Below, piece after piece: positions 21,431 through 33,200 of a DNA stretch of 64,000 bases. Made by a program: the position numbers and the translations under genes. The notes under the pieces are model-generated. The model ran no database searches and was not told the origin of the DNA. It saw nothing but the letters and a program-made list of their open reading frames with translations. Origin of the DNA: Aplidium turbinatum (Eukaryota > Chordata > Ascidiacea > Aplousobranchia > Polyclinidae); NCBI GenBank assembly GCA_918807975.1, contig OU964925.1, positions 9,090,798-9,154,797 on the forward strand. The letters are read 5' to 3'. Within the stretch, counting starts at the first letter, position 1. Each line of letters begins with the position of its first letter.

Positions 21431-21747
21431 TACTTGAAACCTCTGACCAGACCATTGGTCTCAATACCTGCATGGACTTTTTGCCAAATTCTGTGTTTGA
21501 TCTATTTATAAAATAGTTGTAGCTTGTTTGATATCTTGTGTTATGCTGATGAATGAATGAAGCATTTGTAAATAAATCACAATACCTGGACGGATACTAA
21601 TTCATATGAACTTTGTACATATGTTTTTTTTATTTCAATGTTATGTATCTTTTAGTTTCAAGATGTTCATTTTGAAAAATAAAAAATTAGTGTGAGCATA
21701 ATAATTTTGTTTCGTAATTATTGTTATAACTTTATTTTGTAATTTTA

Positions 21748-22206
21748 TTAATTGATCCAGTAGCCTACACTGTCACAGGCCTTTCCCCAACTTGATATAC
21801 AATATTGCAAATGACAGTAAATCAAAGCGTGATATACATTTTTTAAAGTGTCTGTGTTGACATAATTTCTGAGTTTTAGCAACGCCCATGAACCTTTTGC
21901 TACCTTTCCGCAAGTTTTATTTATGTGATATTTCCATGTTAATTTGTTATCTACGTAAACGTCAAGGTATTTTATTTGATCTTTTTGTTGAATGCTTGTG
22001 TTATCAATGTTAATGTTAAAATTTTTTATGTGTTTTCTATTTGTTATTAGCATGTATTCAGTTTTTGAGAAATTTAACGATAATCTATTAAGCTTCAACC
22101 AGTTGTAAACTTTTTGCATTTCGGCATTCACATTGTCCTGCAAATTTATTTCACATTTGTCGCTCATCGTAAGATCGGTGTCGTCTACAAATAGTTTAAC
22201 ATTCAT
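21748..22206 (-). pseudogene. LINE RT C-terminal palm/thumb fragment
   Basis: 152 residues beginning just before the FVDD box; then WLKLNRLSLNFSKTEYML, YLDVYVDNKLTW and YHALIYCHLQYCISSWG, all standard Jockey/CR1-type landmarks. The YADD to FVDD change keeps the two Asp residues. Fragment of the LINE above. Confidence 0.8.
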
Positions 22207-22386
22207 GTTGGTTGGAGTTGGTATTGTTTTACATTAAGTAAAAAAAGAAGGGGTCCCAATGTCGATCCTTGGGGTACACCGCAGGTAACCTGTTTTCAGT
22301 TTGAAGGGATTCCATTGACGACCGTGCTGTGCTGTAGACGATTACTGATATAGCTTTTCAACAATTGTAATGGAAGGCCCCAAAAA

Positions 22387-22680
22387 CTATGTTTGCAGTT
22401 TCTGTATGAGAAAAGTGTGATCAACTAGGTCGAAGGTTTTAGCCAAATCAAGAAATAGAGAACAAGTTGTATTTCTATTATCGAGATTAGTTAAAATGTT
22501 ATCACAAACGTTTGACACAGCTAACAAAGTGAAATATTGTGGTCTAAATCCATTTTGATGTGGTGTGATCAGGTCTTTTCTTGTTAGATAATTGTACATT
22601 TGTTCATATGAGCATTTTTCAAATATTTTGGTGAAAGGGAACAATAGTGATATGGGCCTGTAGTTGGAACAATTTTTTTG
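22387..22680 (-). pseudogene. LINE RT fingers/palm fragment
   Basis: Carries PISLLFPFTKIFEK, HQNGFRPQ and LFLDLAKTFDLVDH, the last being the first catalytic Asp motif. It is separated from the downstream fragment by about 180 bases with shifted frame. Confidence 0.8.
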
Positions 22681-22805
22681 GAGTCACTTTTGAAGATTGG
22701 GGTAACTTGAGAGACTTTTAGTACATCAGGATATACCTCTATTTTATAGGTAGCCTATTCCATCCTGTCCTGTACTTTTAGAGAAAGAAAGATTATTAAG
22801 ATGTT

Positions 22806-23313
22806 TTATACTTCTTCTTGATTGACAGGTCGAAGGAAAAAGGAGAATGGGACACTTTGCAATGTCACTAATGAGCCAGGAGAAGGTAGAGGGATTTTAG
22901 ATGCCATGGAAGGATCAATTTCTGTGAAATAATCATTAAAATAGTTAGGCCTACTTGTTTGTGCAGGGTCAGATATTTTTTCATTGTCAGTGCTAGTTAT
23001 TTCTTCTGGTATGTGAGCTGAGTGCTTATGTTTGTACTCGATGATGTTATTTATGGTTTTCCATATTTTTCCAGTACTGTACTTGCTTGCGTAATAAGAA
23101 AACTGTAATGCATTTTTTTGCTTGTTCTTTGGTATGAGTAAGTACATTTCTGTACTTTTTGGGTGTTGCTTGTGCAGAAATGTTTGTGGGATCTTTTATT
23201 TTTAAGTAATATAGTCTGTTTTTAGTTTTGATGGAGTTCAAAATTCCTTTTGTTAGCCATGGTTTGGTCTTGAGTTTTTTTTTCTCTTCGAGACAACAAT
23301 CGTAAAGGTGCAT
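22806..23313 (-). pseudogene. LINE linker region before RT
   Basis: Two overlapping frames with KPWLTKGILNSIKTKNRLYY and EYKHKHSAHIPEEITST-type sequence, as found between endonuclease and RT in Jockey/CR1-type elements. Frameshifted. Confidence 0.6.
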
Positions 23314-23527
23314 GCTTATTTAAAGCTTCATTAAATGTGTCGATGAAAGGACTAAATTTGTCATGAACTGAATAATTCCTTTCTGTGTAATCATAGACTT
23401 TATATTAGTAGACAAGAAACTGGCTTTTTTCGTGCTTTATCTCCCTTCCAGTCACGCTTCAGTGGTTCTAACTGACTTCGCTCAGCGACGCAGCATGTTT
23501 GTGTCTGGTCTGATGAAAGGTCTATGG

Positions 23528-24572
23528 CAACGGTGTTCAACCTGCGGCCGTCCATGAATAATTATGCGGCCGTTAACACGTAATTTCATCAGCATGTGTT
23601 GGCGGCCGTGTCCTGTTGTTGAAATAAAAAAAAATTTCATTAAAAAAAATGAAATGTATTCTTTATATTATAGGCTACAGAGATATCTAGAACCACTGGA
23701 TACCCTTGTAATTATATAAAAGAATTCAAATTTTAGAGCTTGAAAAACATTTTCATCATAACTTTTTGTAGGCTAGGCTGTATTGTTAAAATCGTTTGAA
23801 GACAAAACTTTTTCCTCAACCCAAATTGATTGTAGGCTACGGTAACATTAGCCTACATTGCATTATGTCCTTAAAAAGAAACAGAACACTAGCAGAGGAA
23901 AAAAGAGTGTTCAATTCCAAATGGGAGTTGAATTATTTCATAATCGAGACGGCAGCGCATATTATGATGTGTCTAATATGCAGTCAAGTAGTTAAAACTG
24001 TTAAAGGAGATATTGTAATGCAAAGCAGTATCTTCGTCGTCGTATGTCACACAATTACGCAAAATTAGAAGGCGAGTCGAAGAAAATCGTCGAAAATGTG
24101 AAAAAGTGCACTTGATTATCCAACGTTGCGAGAATTGACAAGAGTAACTCTTGTTCTTTTCGAAAGCACTTAGGCTACGTGTGCGAGTCTGCCTTTTCAA
24201 AAATGAAGTACGGTACCTGAAAAACGAGTAGCCTACCGAACGCGATTGTTGGACGGAAACCTGGAGTCTCAACTAAGACTGATGGTATCTCGCGAGGTTC
24301 CCAACTTTTCAAGTTTATCTGCTCGTATGCAAAATCAAGGGAGTCAATAGTTGCAATGTCGCAGACGGCATAAATTCATTTCAAAAAGTGTTTGATATTT
24401 CATGGCACTATTACTGTAGGTATAAGTATGATAAGTTTAGTAGATATTAACGAATAAATTCTTCTCTTAAATAACGCAAATTAAAAAAAATCATTTCAAA
24501 CCCCCTAGCGGCCGTGCTTTGTAAAATTAATCTGAATGCGGCCGGCAATAGCAAAAAGGTTGTACACCTCTG
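23528..24572 (+). mobile_element. hAT element 7, internally deleted
   Basis: CAACGGTGTTCAACCTGC at left and, inverted, CAGAGGTGTACAACC at right, with the 8-bp duplication GTCTATGG. GCGGCCG motifs lie inside both ends. The interior keeps transposase pieces: near 23900-24000 KRVFNSKWELNYFIIE with MMCLICSQ (BED-finger start) and then near 24150-24215 a YVCESAFSKMKY-like dimerisation end. The middle of the gene is gone. Confidence 0.85.
23868..24215 (+). pseudogene. GTF2IRD2/ZBED-like hAT transposase remnant
   Basis: MSLKRNRTLAEEKRVFNSKW matches the usual start of GTF2IRD2-like hAT proteins, followed by CLICSQVV, the first half of a BED zinc finger. Soon after, in other frames, come GESKKIVENVKK and a C-terminal CESAFSKM block. 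The catalytic core is deleted, so it is inactive. Confidence 0.65.
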
Positions 24573-24619
24573 GTCTATGGTGTCACAGGAATTTGCAGAA
24601 GGTTGCGAGATTGCAGGCA

Positions 24620-24935
24620 GCATGTTTGTTTGTTTGTTTGTTTATCTTTATCCTGCATTGCGAGAAAGCGGACTTGAGCGCTATGCATCGGTGTACGCCT
24701 TCCAACGTACACCTGACCCACGCTGCAGCTGACGGCAATGTCTGTTTCCTGTTGTCTACTCTACTTATGATTTAAATTTGGTACTACCCATTACTCGAAA
24801 TCGATCACTGGGTAGAGGCAATTATCGTAAAGTTTCTTGCCCAGAGAAACAACAGCAAGTGCGGGTGGCTGGAGTCGAACATGCAGGCTCTCGACTGCGA
24901 GCCCAACGCGCTAACCACTCGGCCACTGCTGCCAT
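24620..24935 (-). mobile_element. SINE family A, intact copy
   Basis: Minus-strand copy of the SINE at 1889: head GGCAGCAGTGGCCGAGTGG, B box about 50 bases on (here GTTCGACTCC), body with AATTGCCTCTACCCAGTG, and a tail of (AAAC)n. It has no insertion and gives the unit length. Confidence 0.85.
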
Positions 24936-24939
24936 ATTA

Positions 24940-27244
24940 AAATATTAAAAAGAACTCTATTGCAGCAAATTAGCTGTTGGTTTGATGGAATGGTGCTTGT
25001 GTACGGTAATTGAGATGTCCAGTGAGACCTTATCTCATATTATTATTATTATCATATTATAGACCTAGCTGTAGAATTTTGACGCGAATTCTACGTTAGA
25101 GAATATCTTTCTCACTGGCGCCAAACAGTGGATCGGATTATTATGTGCGTCGCTTAGTTAATACGGTTTTGCGCCTACAACAGACAGAGACACAAGCCAA
25201 GTAGATTGAATCTGAACATGTTGGTCTTCAAAAGCTTACCTCAAAACCGTGTTGGCCTATATATTTTTGTCAAAAAATTTGAACTTTTATGTCATTTGGA
25301 GCAAAGTTGTTTGTTGGGTTGAAAGAATCTGAAATCAATGCCTCGTTTTTGTAACGTATGCAATCTATCAGTCAGCGCTTTTGTGCCTTTTTGTTTTCGA
25401 CTACATTTCCGTGACAAAAGATTGGCTTTTGTAATAACGCCATCAACCGCGAAGTTGCATTCTCTGACTGCATTTCAAACGCTATAGGCTACCATACTCA
25501 GCAATCTTTCTAAAGCATTGTCGCACAAAATACATATCTGACAAAACAAGGGAAATGTGTTGAATTGAATTATTTTTTCTACGGATCGTTTTCCTTGTCT
25601 CATAAAACTAATTAAAAAAAAGGAAAAAGGATTTTTGTCGTTTGGCATAAAAATATGCATATTGAAGTTCACCTTGGTTTGCATAATGAAAAATGAAAAT
25701 CATAACAAAGAATTGCTCGAAGCGATTTTTACAGGTATTTGATCCTTCGCGATGATATCAATTGTAGTTTCTATCAGATGAAACCTGTTCAAACTATATT
25801 TTTTTTCAAGAATACTTTGTAAATATAAATTACTTCACTTTCGTGTTTTTACTTGGACTTTTTCACAAGCAAGACTTTACACAAACCAACTTCAATGTGA
25901 GCCTACCCAATAATGTCGATAAGTTATTTGCAACGTGAGTCGATTGACCAGAGTAGCCTAAGTGGACCAGAAATATGTGGCCAAAACTTGATTACCTTTT
26001 ATCAAAATGTTTGCACATTGGGAACAGCAATCACTTTGTTTCAAATCAGCAAATCACTTTTTGTCATTGGTTCAATGTTTGCAGACGTCAGCAGTAGTTT
26101 ATGCGCTTTTGTTTTTGGGTGTGAATCAATTACAAAAGATGGCTTTTGCAGTAATTCCGTCAACCGTAAACTACATCTACTGTAAAATTCTAAATCTAGT
26201 TGACAACATGAAAAAAGCCATTTCACTCGTTTACACACAAACGTGCATTTTTAAAAATCAATAACCTTCAGTTTTGTCGAAGCAAAACGTCCAAGCTTTC
26301 GTGATTTTTTTTTGTGTGACAATAGCAATCAACCTAAAAATTATTTTTTGCAAGATTTGATATCTTGCTAAATGTATTTATTTTTCGTATCGTTATGAGT
26401 TCCATGAGTTATGAGTTCCATTATTAGGCAATGTACAAATGACCTTCTCTTTTACTTACGAATACGATTTGACTAAACGATTATGATCACTATACTTCAT
26501 CAAAACTGTTTGCAAAATGATTTCATTCAAAGTGATCATTGTTGGTAAGAATGGAAACATATCACTTTGTAATGCATCGTGACATAGTTTACCATTCAGG
26601 AGTTCTAGACGCTTTTCGTTTTTGTAGTGCATGCTGAAGGCCTAAGTTGGAACGAGCTCCTATCAAAGCAAGTGACAGCAAGTGACCTTTGGATAGGTTG
26701 TTGTTCAAATACCATGTGACACCATTACCTCACTTTTCTGTAATCAACCGCTAGCTAGACAGCAAACCAGACACTTTTTACATCGATTCAACGTCTCTAG
26801 ACGTTGAAACAATGTTAAAAACGAATAAATAGTTTCCTGGGATGTGCTGCGAAATACAAAAGGTTTAACCGTTTTAACGTTTAACGGCATGTATAACCAA
26901 ATTGGACAGTGTGAGTGTGAAAAGAAAACTGAACTAAGCACAATTGTCACAAATAAAATGTTTACTAAAGCTCATTGCTTGATTTAGTTATAAAATCAAG
27001 TGATGACAGTATACGTTCGAAAAAATGTAGACTATAACATGTGGCTCAAAAATAACCTTAAACAGTTCTATGCGGTGATTTTTTTCTCATTCTCTGCAAG
27101 CGTCGAACAAAGCTAAAGATTTTTAAAATGCGTCCGGCAAAACAACAAGAAACGCAAGTCAGACACCAATTACGATTTCATTGAAGCGTGGTCGACGTCC
27201 ACGCGTAAGAGATTAATATTAAACGATGCAAATGTGTTACACTT
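24940..27244. other. featureless AT-rich stretch
   Basis: I see no gene, no TIR pair and no tRNA-like signal. Open frames are short and lack known motifs. It is the 3' flank of GNAT copy B and could hold its untranslated tail or decayed repeats. Confidence 0.35.
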
Positions 27245-30200
27245 CTACGATTGAGGTTCGTCAAGATTCAAGCACGTCAATTTGCAAGAAGTGTGCGGTG
27301 ATGGAGGGTTTTTGAAAGGCATCTTTCCAGTAACGCTGTCGACGTACTCTTTGTATTTGACTTCTTTAAGTTCTTTGCACCCAAGCTTGAAGTTTGTGCG
27401 TTGCGTATAGTTTGACGTAGCCAAGGTTGTGATATACCGAATATTGGTCTCTTTTGTAATCAATGCAAGTCTGAAAGCATCATGAGTCATGGCTATTGTT
27501 AAAATCGAGACAACACATAACAGACTATAGCCTACCATATGACGTTCAATCACACAATCAAAATAAAATCCTGTTGAAATAAATTATATTTTTAAAAACA
27601 TGGAGTCAAAACAAATTACTATCTGTAATTGGCATGGTTGGAGTAGGCCATTGAAAACATTTTTGCCTGGTATTTTTGGTTATACTCTGCCGCAACTCAT
27701 GAAATATGAACAAAAAATTGAAGCCAAACACGACATTTTCGGTGTCGTGTTCAAAGAAAGTAGGCTATTGCCCAAGTTACTAAAACGATGATTCTCTTGT
27801 GGCAACACTTGCCATTTGTGTTATGTATTCACCTTCCGACGGTTGCATTTTTAAATGAAAAGTGTTTCTAGATTTGTATAGCAACCTGAGTGCATGGTGA
27901 TTAGCCTCATGTTCCAACAAATTTACCCTCAAGTTTTACTGATTAAATTGGATAGCATCTTTAGTGAGCTACGTTGCCCATAATCTAGCTCACCTGCGCA
28001 ACCAAGGAAACAGGTCAAAACGGTCAGTTTGTGGCCACAACAATACGCCAACATCGGCTTTAGTTGTCTTGCATGCAACAACAAGTATGCACTTTCACGT
28101 CATATTTACAGACGACAGAAGCTTTTTTACCTTTCTAATAAACGAGACATGATTCCCCTGTTAAGATAGCCATCCTCCACTACTACCATTTCGACCATTA
28201 GGTAGTCAGCTAAGCCAATGTGCTTGCGCAGATTTTCGTCGAATATATTCAGATACTGAAGAGAAAAAAAAGATAAAAGAAAGCTATGCAGTTTAGTTTA
28301 TTTTTTTTATTTTTTTCTACAATACAATTAAAAACAAAAACAATATCGTATCCTCAAATCATATTTGCAACAAAAATATTAGGTGCAATTCTACACTTGG
28401 CCCTGTTTTTCTACAAGAAACATACGTCACTTTACAAAACGCATTGAATTCGAATATTGTGATATAGGCCTAGAGCAGTGCTTCCCAACCTTTCTCAGTT
28501 CGCGACCCACTTTTAGTGCAAATTTTATTGTGCGATCCACAGTGAGATTTGACATCTTTATTATGGCACAATGCTGCCATAGCATATTCAGAAAAAGCAC
28601 AAGATTTGGATACAAAAGCACAAGATTGCAAAATTGGACATTTGCAACCCATTTTGCGCCAATTTGAAGAATAACATGACTGTGAAATCAACAGTTTAGA
28701 AAAGATACATGTTTACAAATCACTGTTCTCTTTTAAACACAATTATCTATTCATTTGTGTAAGTAGACAAAAAAATTTGAAAATTGTGAAGAAATCCTTT
28801 TGCTTTCAACACAAGTTGTTGAATGTGGTAGAGCCACCAGACTGCATATTAATTTAATTAACATTTTGAATTTTGGCTCACCATTTCCCATTCTTAACCA
28901 ATTTTAATTTGTGCCAAAATTCAGGTGGTTTAAGATGGACAAGTTCAGAAAAAGCATTGGTAGCGTGAAATAGTACACACCACTCTTTGGCCAAATCATC
29001 TAATTCGTCTTCATCGATCACTGACGAAAATAAATTTAAAGGTAGCCGGTTGCAAGCGTAATTTGCGCATAAAGCAAGCGAATGGCACACACAACCAATA
29101 ACTGGTCACGCGACGTACAACGGATAGATAAAATTTAATTACGGTAATTTATTATTTTTTGATTGCCCAGAAGTTGTGTAAACAAATGCTTGTGTGTGAT
29201 CACACAATTCTACAGTAGGTTAAGCCCAAATTGGCGACCTATCTTACATACCGAAGGAAAATTGCCTCTCCTCCCAATTCCCTGACTCGTACGCCTATGC
29301 TTAGAACCAGGGCATAACATTCTTATGCATAAAAGTTCTGTTGTGTGTCACAACAACTTTTCCACTAGTCTATATAAGTTAGCCTACCAGTGATTTTCAA
29401 CCGGTGTTCAACGGAACACTAATGTTCTGTGAAAGATCGCCAGGTGTTTTGCAAGGAATTTATCAATTTAACAACTGCTCCATGGTGCACTGGTCGAAAA
29501 TCAAAATCACAAGAGCTTCGAGTTTGCAAGGCCTACGAGAGGGGGGTACGGAGGGTACGGCGTACCCTTGAGGCCCAGGCATGTGATATTTGAGGGGCCC
29601 GAAATTGTGATTTTATAGTTTACGCGCAAAAATGTTTCGTTAAAACCATCCTAAACGACAAAATTCAAACATAAAAGTTGTTATTCGTTAGTCCTTGGGG
29701 GGCCCGTAATGTAGCAAAAGGGCCCGGAAAGAAATTAGGTGTCCAAAGTGGTGACTTAACGCTTTACGTGCAAACATTTTCTGTTAAAAGCACCCTAAAT
29801 TAAATCATAAAAGTTGGTTATTTTCCTGTCCGGGGGGGGGGGGGAGAATAGTGTAGCAAAAGCTGGGTTGAAAAAACACTATTTTTTTTTAATGCCCGGG
29901 TGTTTTTGGGCTTTTCTGTGTTTTTTAAAAACTATTTGAAAAAGGGGGCAAACTTGATTTGAATCTTTATCCTCGGACTGACAAAGCCTTGATAGGTTAT
30001 TCCTGGTTGTTTCGCATAGCCTACTTGTAGACTGTATAAGAGGCTCTTGAAGCAGGGCGGTTACCCAGATTGGCAGAGTGAAATTTCCGATTGTTGAAGT
30101 CTTGTTGCCGGGGAATTATTACATCTAGTAGGTGCCACTGAATGGTGAGCAGTCCTTAGAATGCGTTGCTCAAGCGCACACTCCGAAAGTCGAACCAGCA

Positions 30201-33200
30201 CCGCTTGATCTTGAAGCTTCTTCGTTCACGAAGTCACGCGCTAACCAACTGAGCTATCGGAGCGACTTAAACCTTACATTATGTCATTATTCAGATGCAT
30301 GGGAATAGAATTTAATCTAGGGTAGGCCAATGCCAATCTCTGTTGTTATAAACTTGTATTTTATGATGCTCAGTCTTATCTTATCTGGCAGCAGGGCAGG
30401 GTAGGCCTATATCATATGAGGGAAATTACATATTTATCCTCTTTCATATTCAGTATTATTGTGCATAGCCTATTAAAGTTAAAGAATTGTTTTATTGCAG
30501 CTTGATACTATTATTGCGCACAGATGTCCAATTCTGCAGTAAAATGGTGTACGGTGTGCAATACGCCCAGTGGCGTAGCCAATGGGGGGGTTTTGGGGGT
30601 TACAACCCCCCTTTTGGTACGCGTGTGACGTCACAATATTGAGAATGATGCTTTCAGTTTAAAAAAAATTGCCTAGTTTTAAACAAAATTGCATTAAAAG
30701 ATCGAGTTTTGCCAATACCAAACATTCAAACATCTCAGCCAGGAATTAGTAACAAGAAAACACAGAGACTTAGCTTTATTTCCGAAAAATGCCGAAGAAA
30801 ACATGATCTTATCCTTTTGCTATGCTACCAGACAGCACCATTTTACAGGAATATTCGTACCCACATTTTTGTTGAAAATGCTCTCAGAATGCACCAAATT
30901 CAAAGTAATTTTTCAAAATTTTCTGGGGGAGGCCCCCCAGACCCCCCGCCGCTGGGTGGTCAAAACCCCCCTTTCAAAATTCCTGGCTACGCTACTGAAT
31001 ACGCCTAAGCAAACATCACACGTTTTTCCCAAGACAAAGGGGGCCCGGAGTGAGAGGGGGGCCCGGAATGACTCTTCGTACCCCTACTGAAAATTTCTCT
31101 CAGAGGCCCTGCGAGTTTGTCTTTCTGCAATTCTGAACTGAATATCAACTTTGTCCTTACACAAACAGCCCCAGATATTGCACTGAGCAAAACCTAAAGA
31201 TTGATTGATTCGATCTTCACGCTCTGACTGAAAAAGTTTCTTTGAAAGCTTAATCTTGGAAGTTTCGCTTTGAACCTCTGACCTTTGAACCTCTGACCTT
31301 TGAACCTCTGACCTTTGAACCTCTTTTTACTTGTAGAGGCTTTGAACCTCTGACGAAGGCCTGGTCACTAAGATTGACATAGTGAAGTTTCCGATTGTGT
31401 TGTAGTGTTGTTGTCGAAGAATAATTATATCCACTAGGTGCCGCTGGATGGAGAGCAGTCCTAAAATGCGTTGCTCAAGCGCACACCCCGAGAGCCGAAC
31501 CAGCGCCGCTTGACCTTGAGTCGGGCATGTAACTAGTGAGCTAACGGGAAAGTAAATGAATTGTTGTTGTTATGTTTATTGCATCATTTTTAAGTATTCT
31601 GTGCATAAAGTATTAAGTGGCTCATAAAATGTTGTAACATAAAAAAACACGAAAGTGTAACGTAACGTACCCGATACAATTGAGCAATAGCTGAGTCATC
31701 GGTGGTCTTTTTCTTTTCTGTGAACGTCGCATAATCGTGGGTTTCAGTAGAAGGCTGATTATGAGATACCATTGCAAATGCGCAAAGCTTGTCCTTGTGT
31801 TTAGCATCATATGCTCCAATGGAATAGTTTTGTTTCAATGAGGTCTGTACATCAATAAAATATTTAGCAGAAAGAAAACAAACAAAAGTTAGATCAGCTA
31901 GATGTCATAAAGTATATCAAAAGTAGGCTAAAGCACATGAATTGTAGTAATAATAATAATCGTGTTTTATTTGCGACCATTGCGATAACATACAGTACAC
32001 TGCGATCACAGATGCGATACAACAGACGACAGGAAGCAGCGACATATAGTCTTCGAGTCAGCTGCTCCCCTTATTTTGGCTTGCCAATAAGTGTCTTTGC
32101 CGAGACACAGTCGCGTGCTCTGGAGCGGTGTCGAACCCACGACTTTTCGAACGTCGCGCAGACGTTCTCACCACTCGGCTACGCAGCCGACAAGTAGCTG
32201 TAGACATTTGTCGTTTTGGACCTTATTAACAGATGAACTTGGAAAACAAGATTACTGTTGTTGTCAGAATGTTGCAGGAGAACATCTTATAGAAGAAAAA
32301 TTAAATGCCAAATAGCTGTTTCAATGCCAGCAAAGAAACTTTAAGAATATTTGATTGTAACCAAGCACTTCATACGCAAGCCTACTTTTGCACTTCATGA
32401 TTCTTTCTGCGCCATTACATAGTATAAGCTACTCCTGCATTTATTTTTTTCAAGCGCACAATGAAACTAAATTTCTTTGATTTGTAGATGAAAGAAGACA
32501 AATGAATTGACTCTCGAACCAACAAAGATAAAAAGATTCATAAAAATGCATTTTTTTAAATTAGTGACGTCTGCACGTCGCGAAACAGTAAATCTCAACT
32601 CCACTGATTTTGAACTTATTAATTTCGCCTGATAACTAAAAGACAAAACTTTGATGTGACCGAAAGCCGATAATGATTCATAAATGAGTTTGTAAATACT
32701 TCGTGGGAAACAATGTTTTTAAAAACACCAACTTCAATATTGTGACATATTCTTGAAATGGGGTGCTTTTAATTACCTTGCATTCGAGTTTCAAGGGCAT
32801 GAATTGTGCAACTTAATTGAGTAATTCCGATCCCCTAACCCTAACCATCCCTAATAATACCATAAAGTGCAGAAAATTTATTCAAATAAAAAAGAATTTT
32901 TTTACTACAACTTTAAAATGATTGGAGTCACGTACCCACGTCCTCTCAGATCAGGGATGTCCAACCTTTTATTATGGTGGGCCGCATTGTCACTTTAAAT
33001 AATTTAATGGGCCGCAGAACCTATTAAATTTGAAGAAAAATGGGTACATAAAGAAACAATTAAAAACCATTAATTTCATCTTTGAAAAGAGGAACAAATG
33101 ACACAAACATAAAAAGAAACAAAAATTTATTTCTACAATACAAAGTCAATGAGATTTTTGACATTGTTTTCCAGCTAAGTAGGCTATATCAACATTTGCA

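Larger units (their letters stand above)
21430..23330 (-). mobile_element. decayed LINE, Jockey/CR1 group
   Basis: Minus-strand fragments in order: TKPWLTKGILNSIKTKNRLY (23210-23280), a linker, then NCSNYRPISLLFP and FEKCSYEQMYNYLTRKDL with NGFRPQ and SLFLDLAKTFDLVDH (22387-22680), and KLFVDDTDL with NRLSLNFSKTEYML (21748-22206). The catalytic box reads FVDD in place of the usual YADD. Stops and shifts split the frame into at least four pieces. Endonuclease not seen. Confidence 0.8.
29527..31111. mobile_element. non-autonomous hAT element 8
   Basis: CAAGGCCTACGAGAGG at left and, read inverted, CAGGGCCTCTGAGAG at right, flanked by the 8-bp duplication CGAGTTTG. GGGGCCCG motifs occur in both arms. 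Contains SINE B and hAT 9. No transposase seen. It lies in a GNAT B intron. Confidence 0.85.

Noticed and set aside
30180-30268. Candidate functional tRNA gene on the minus strand
   Set aside because: The acceptor stem pairs, but the anticodon arm is enlarged and the sequence continues into a repeated body, so it is a SINE head.
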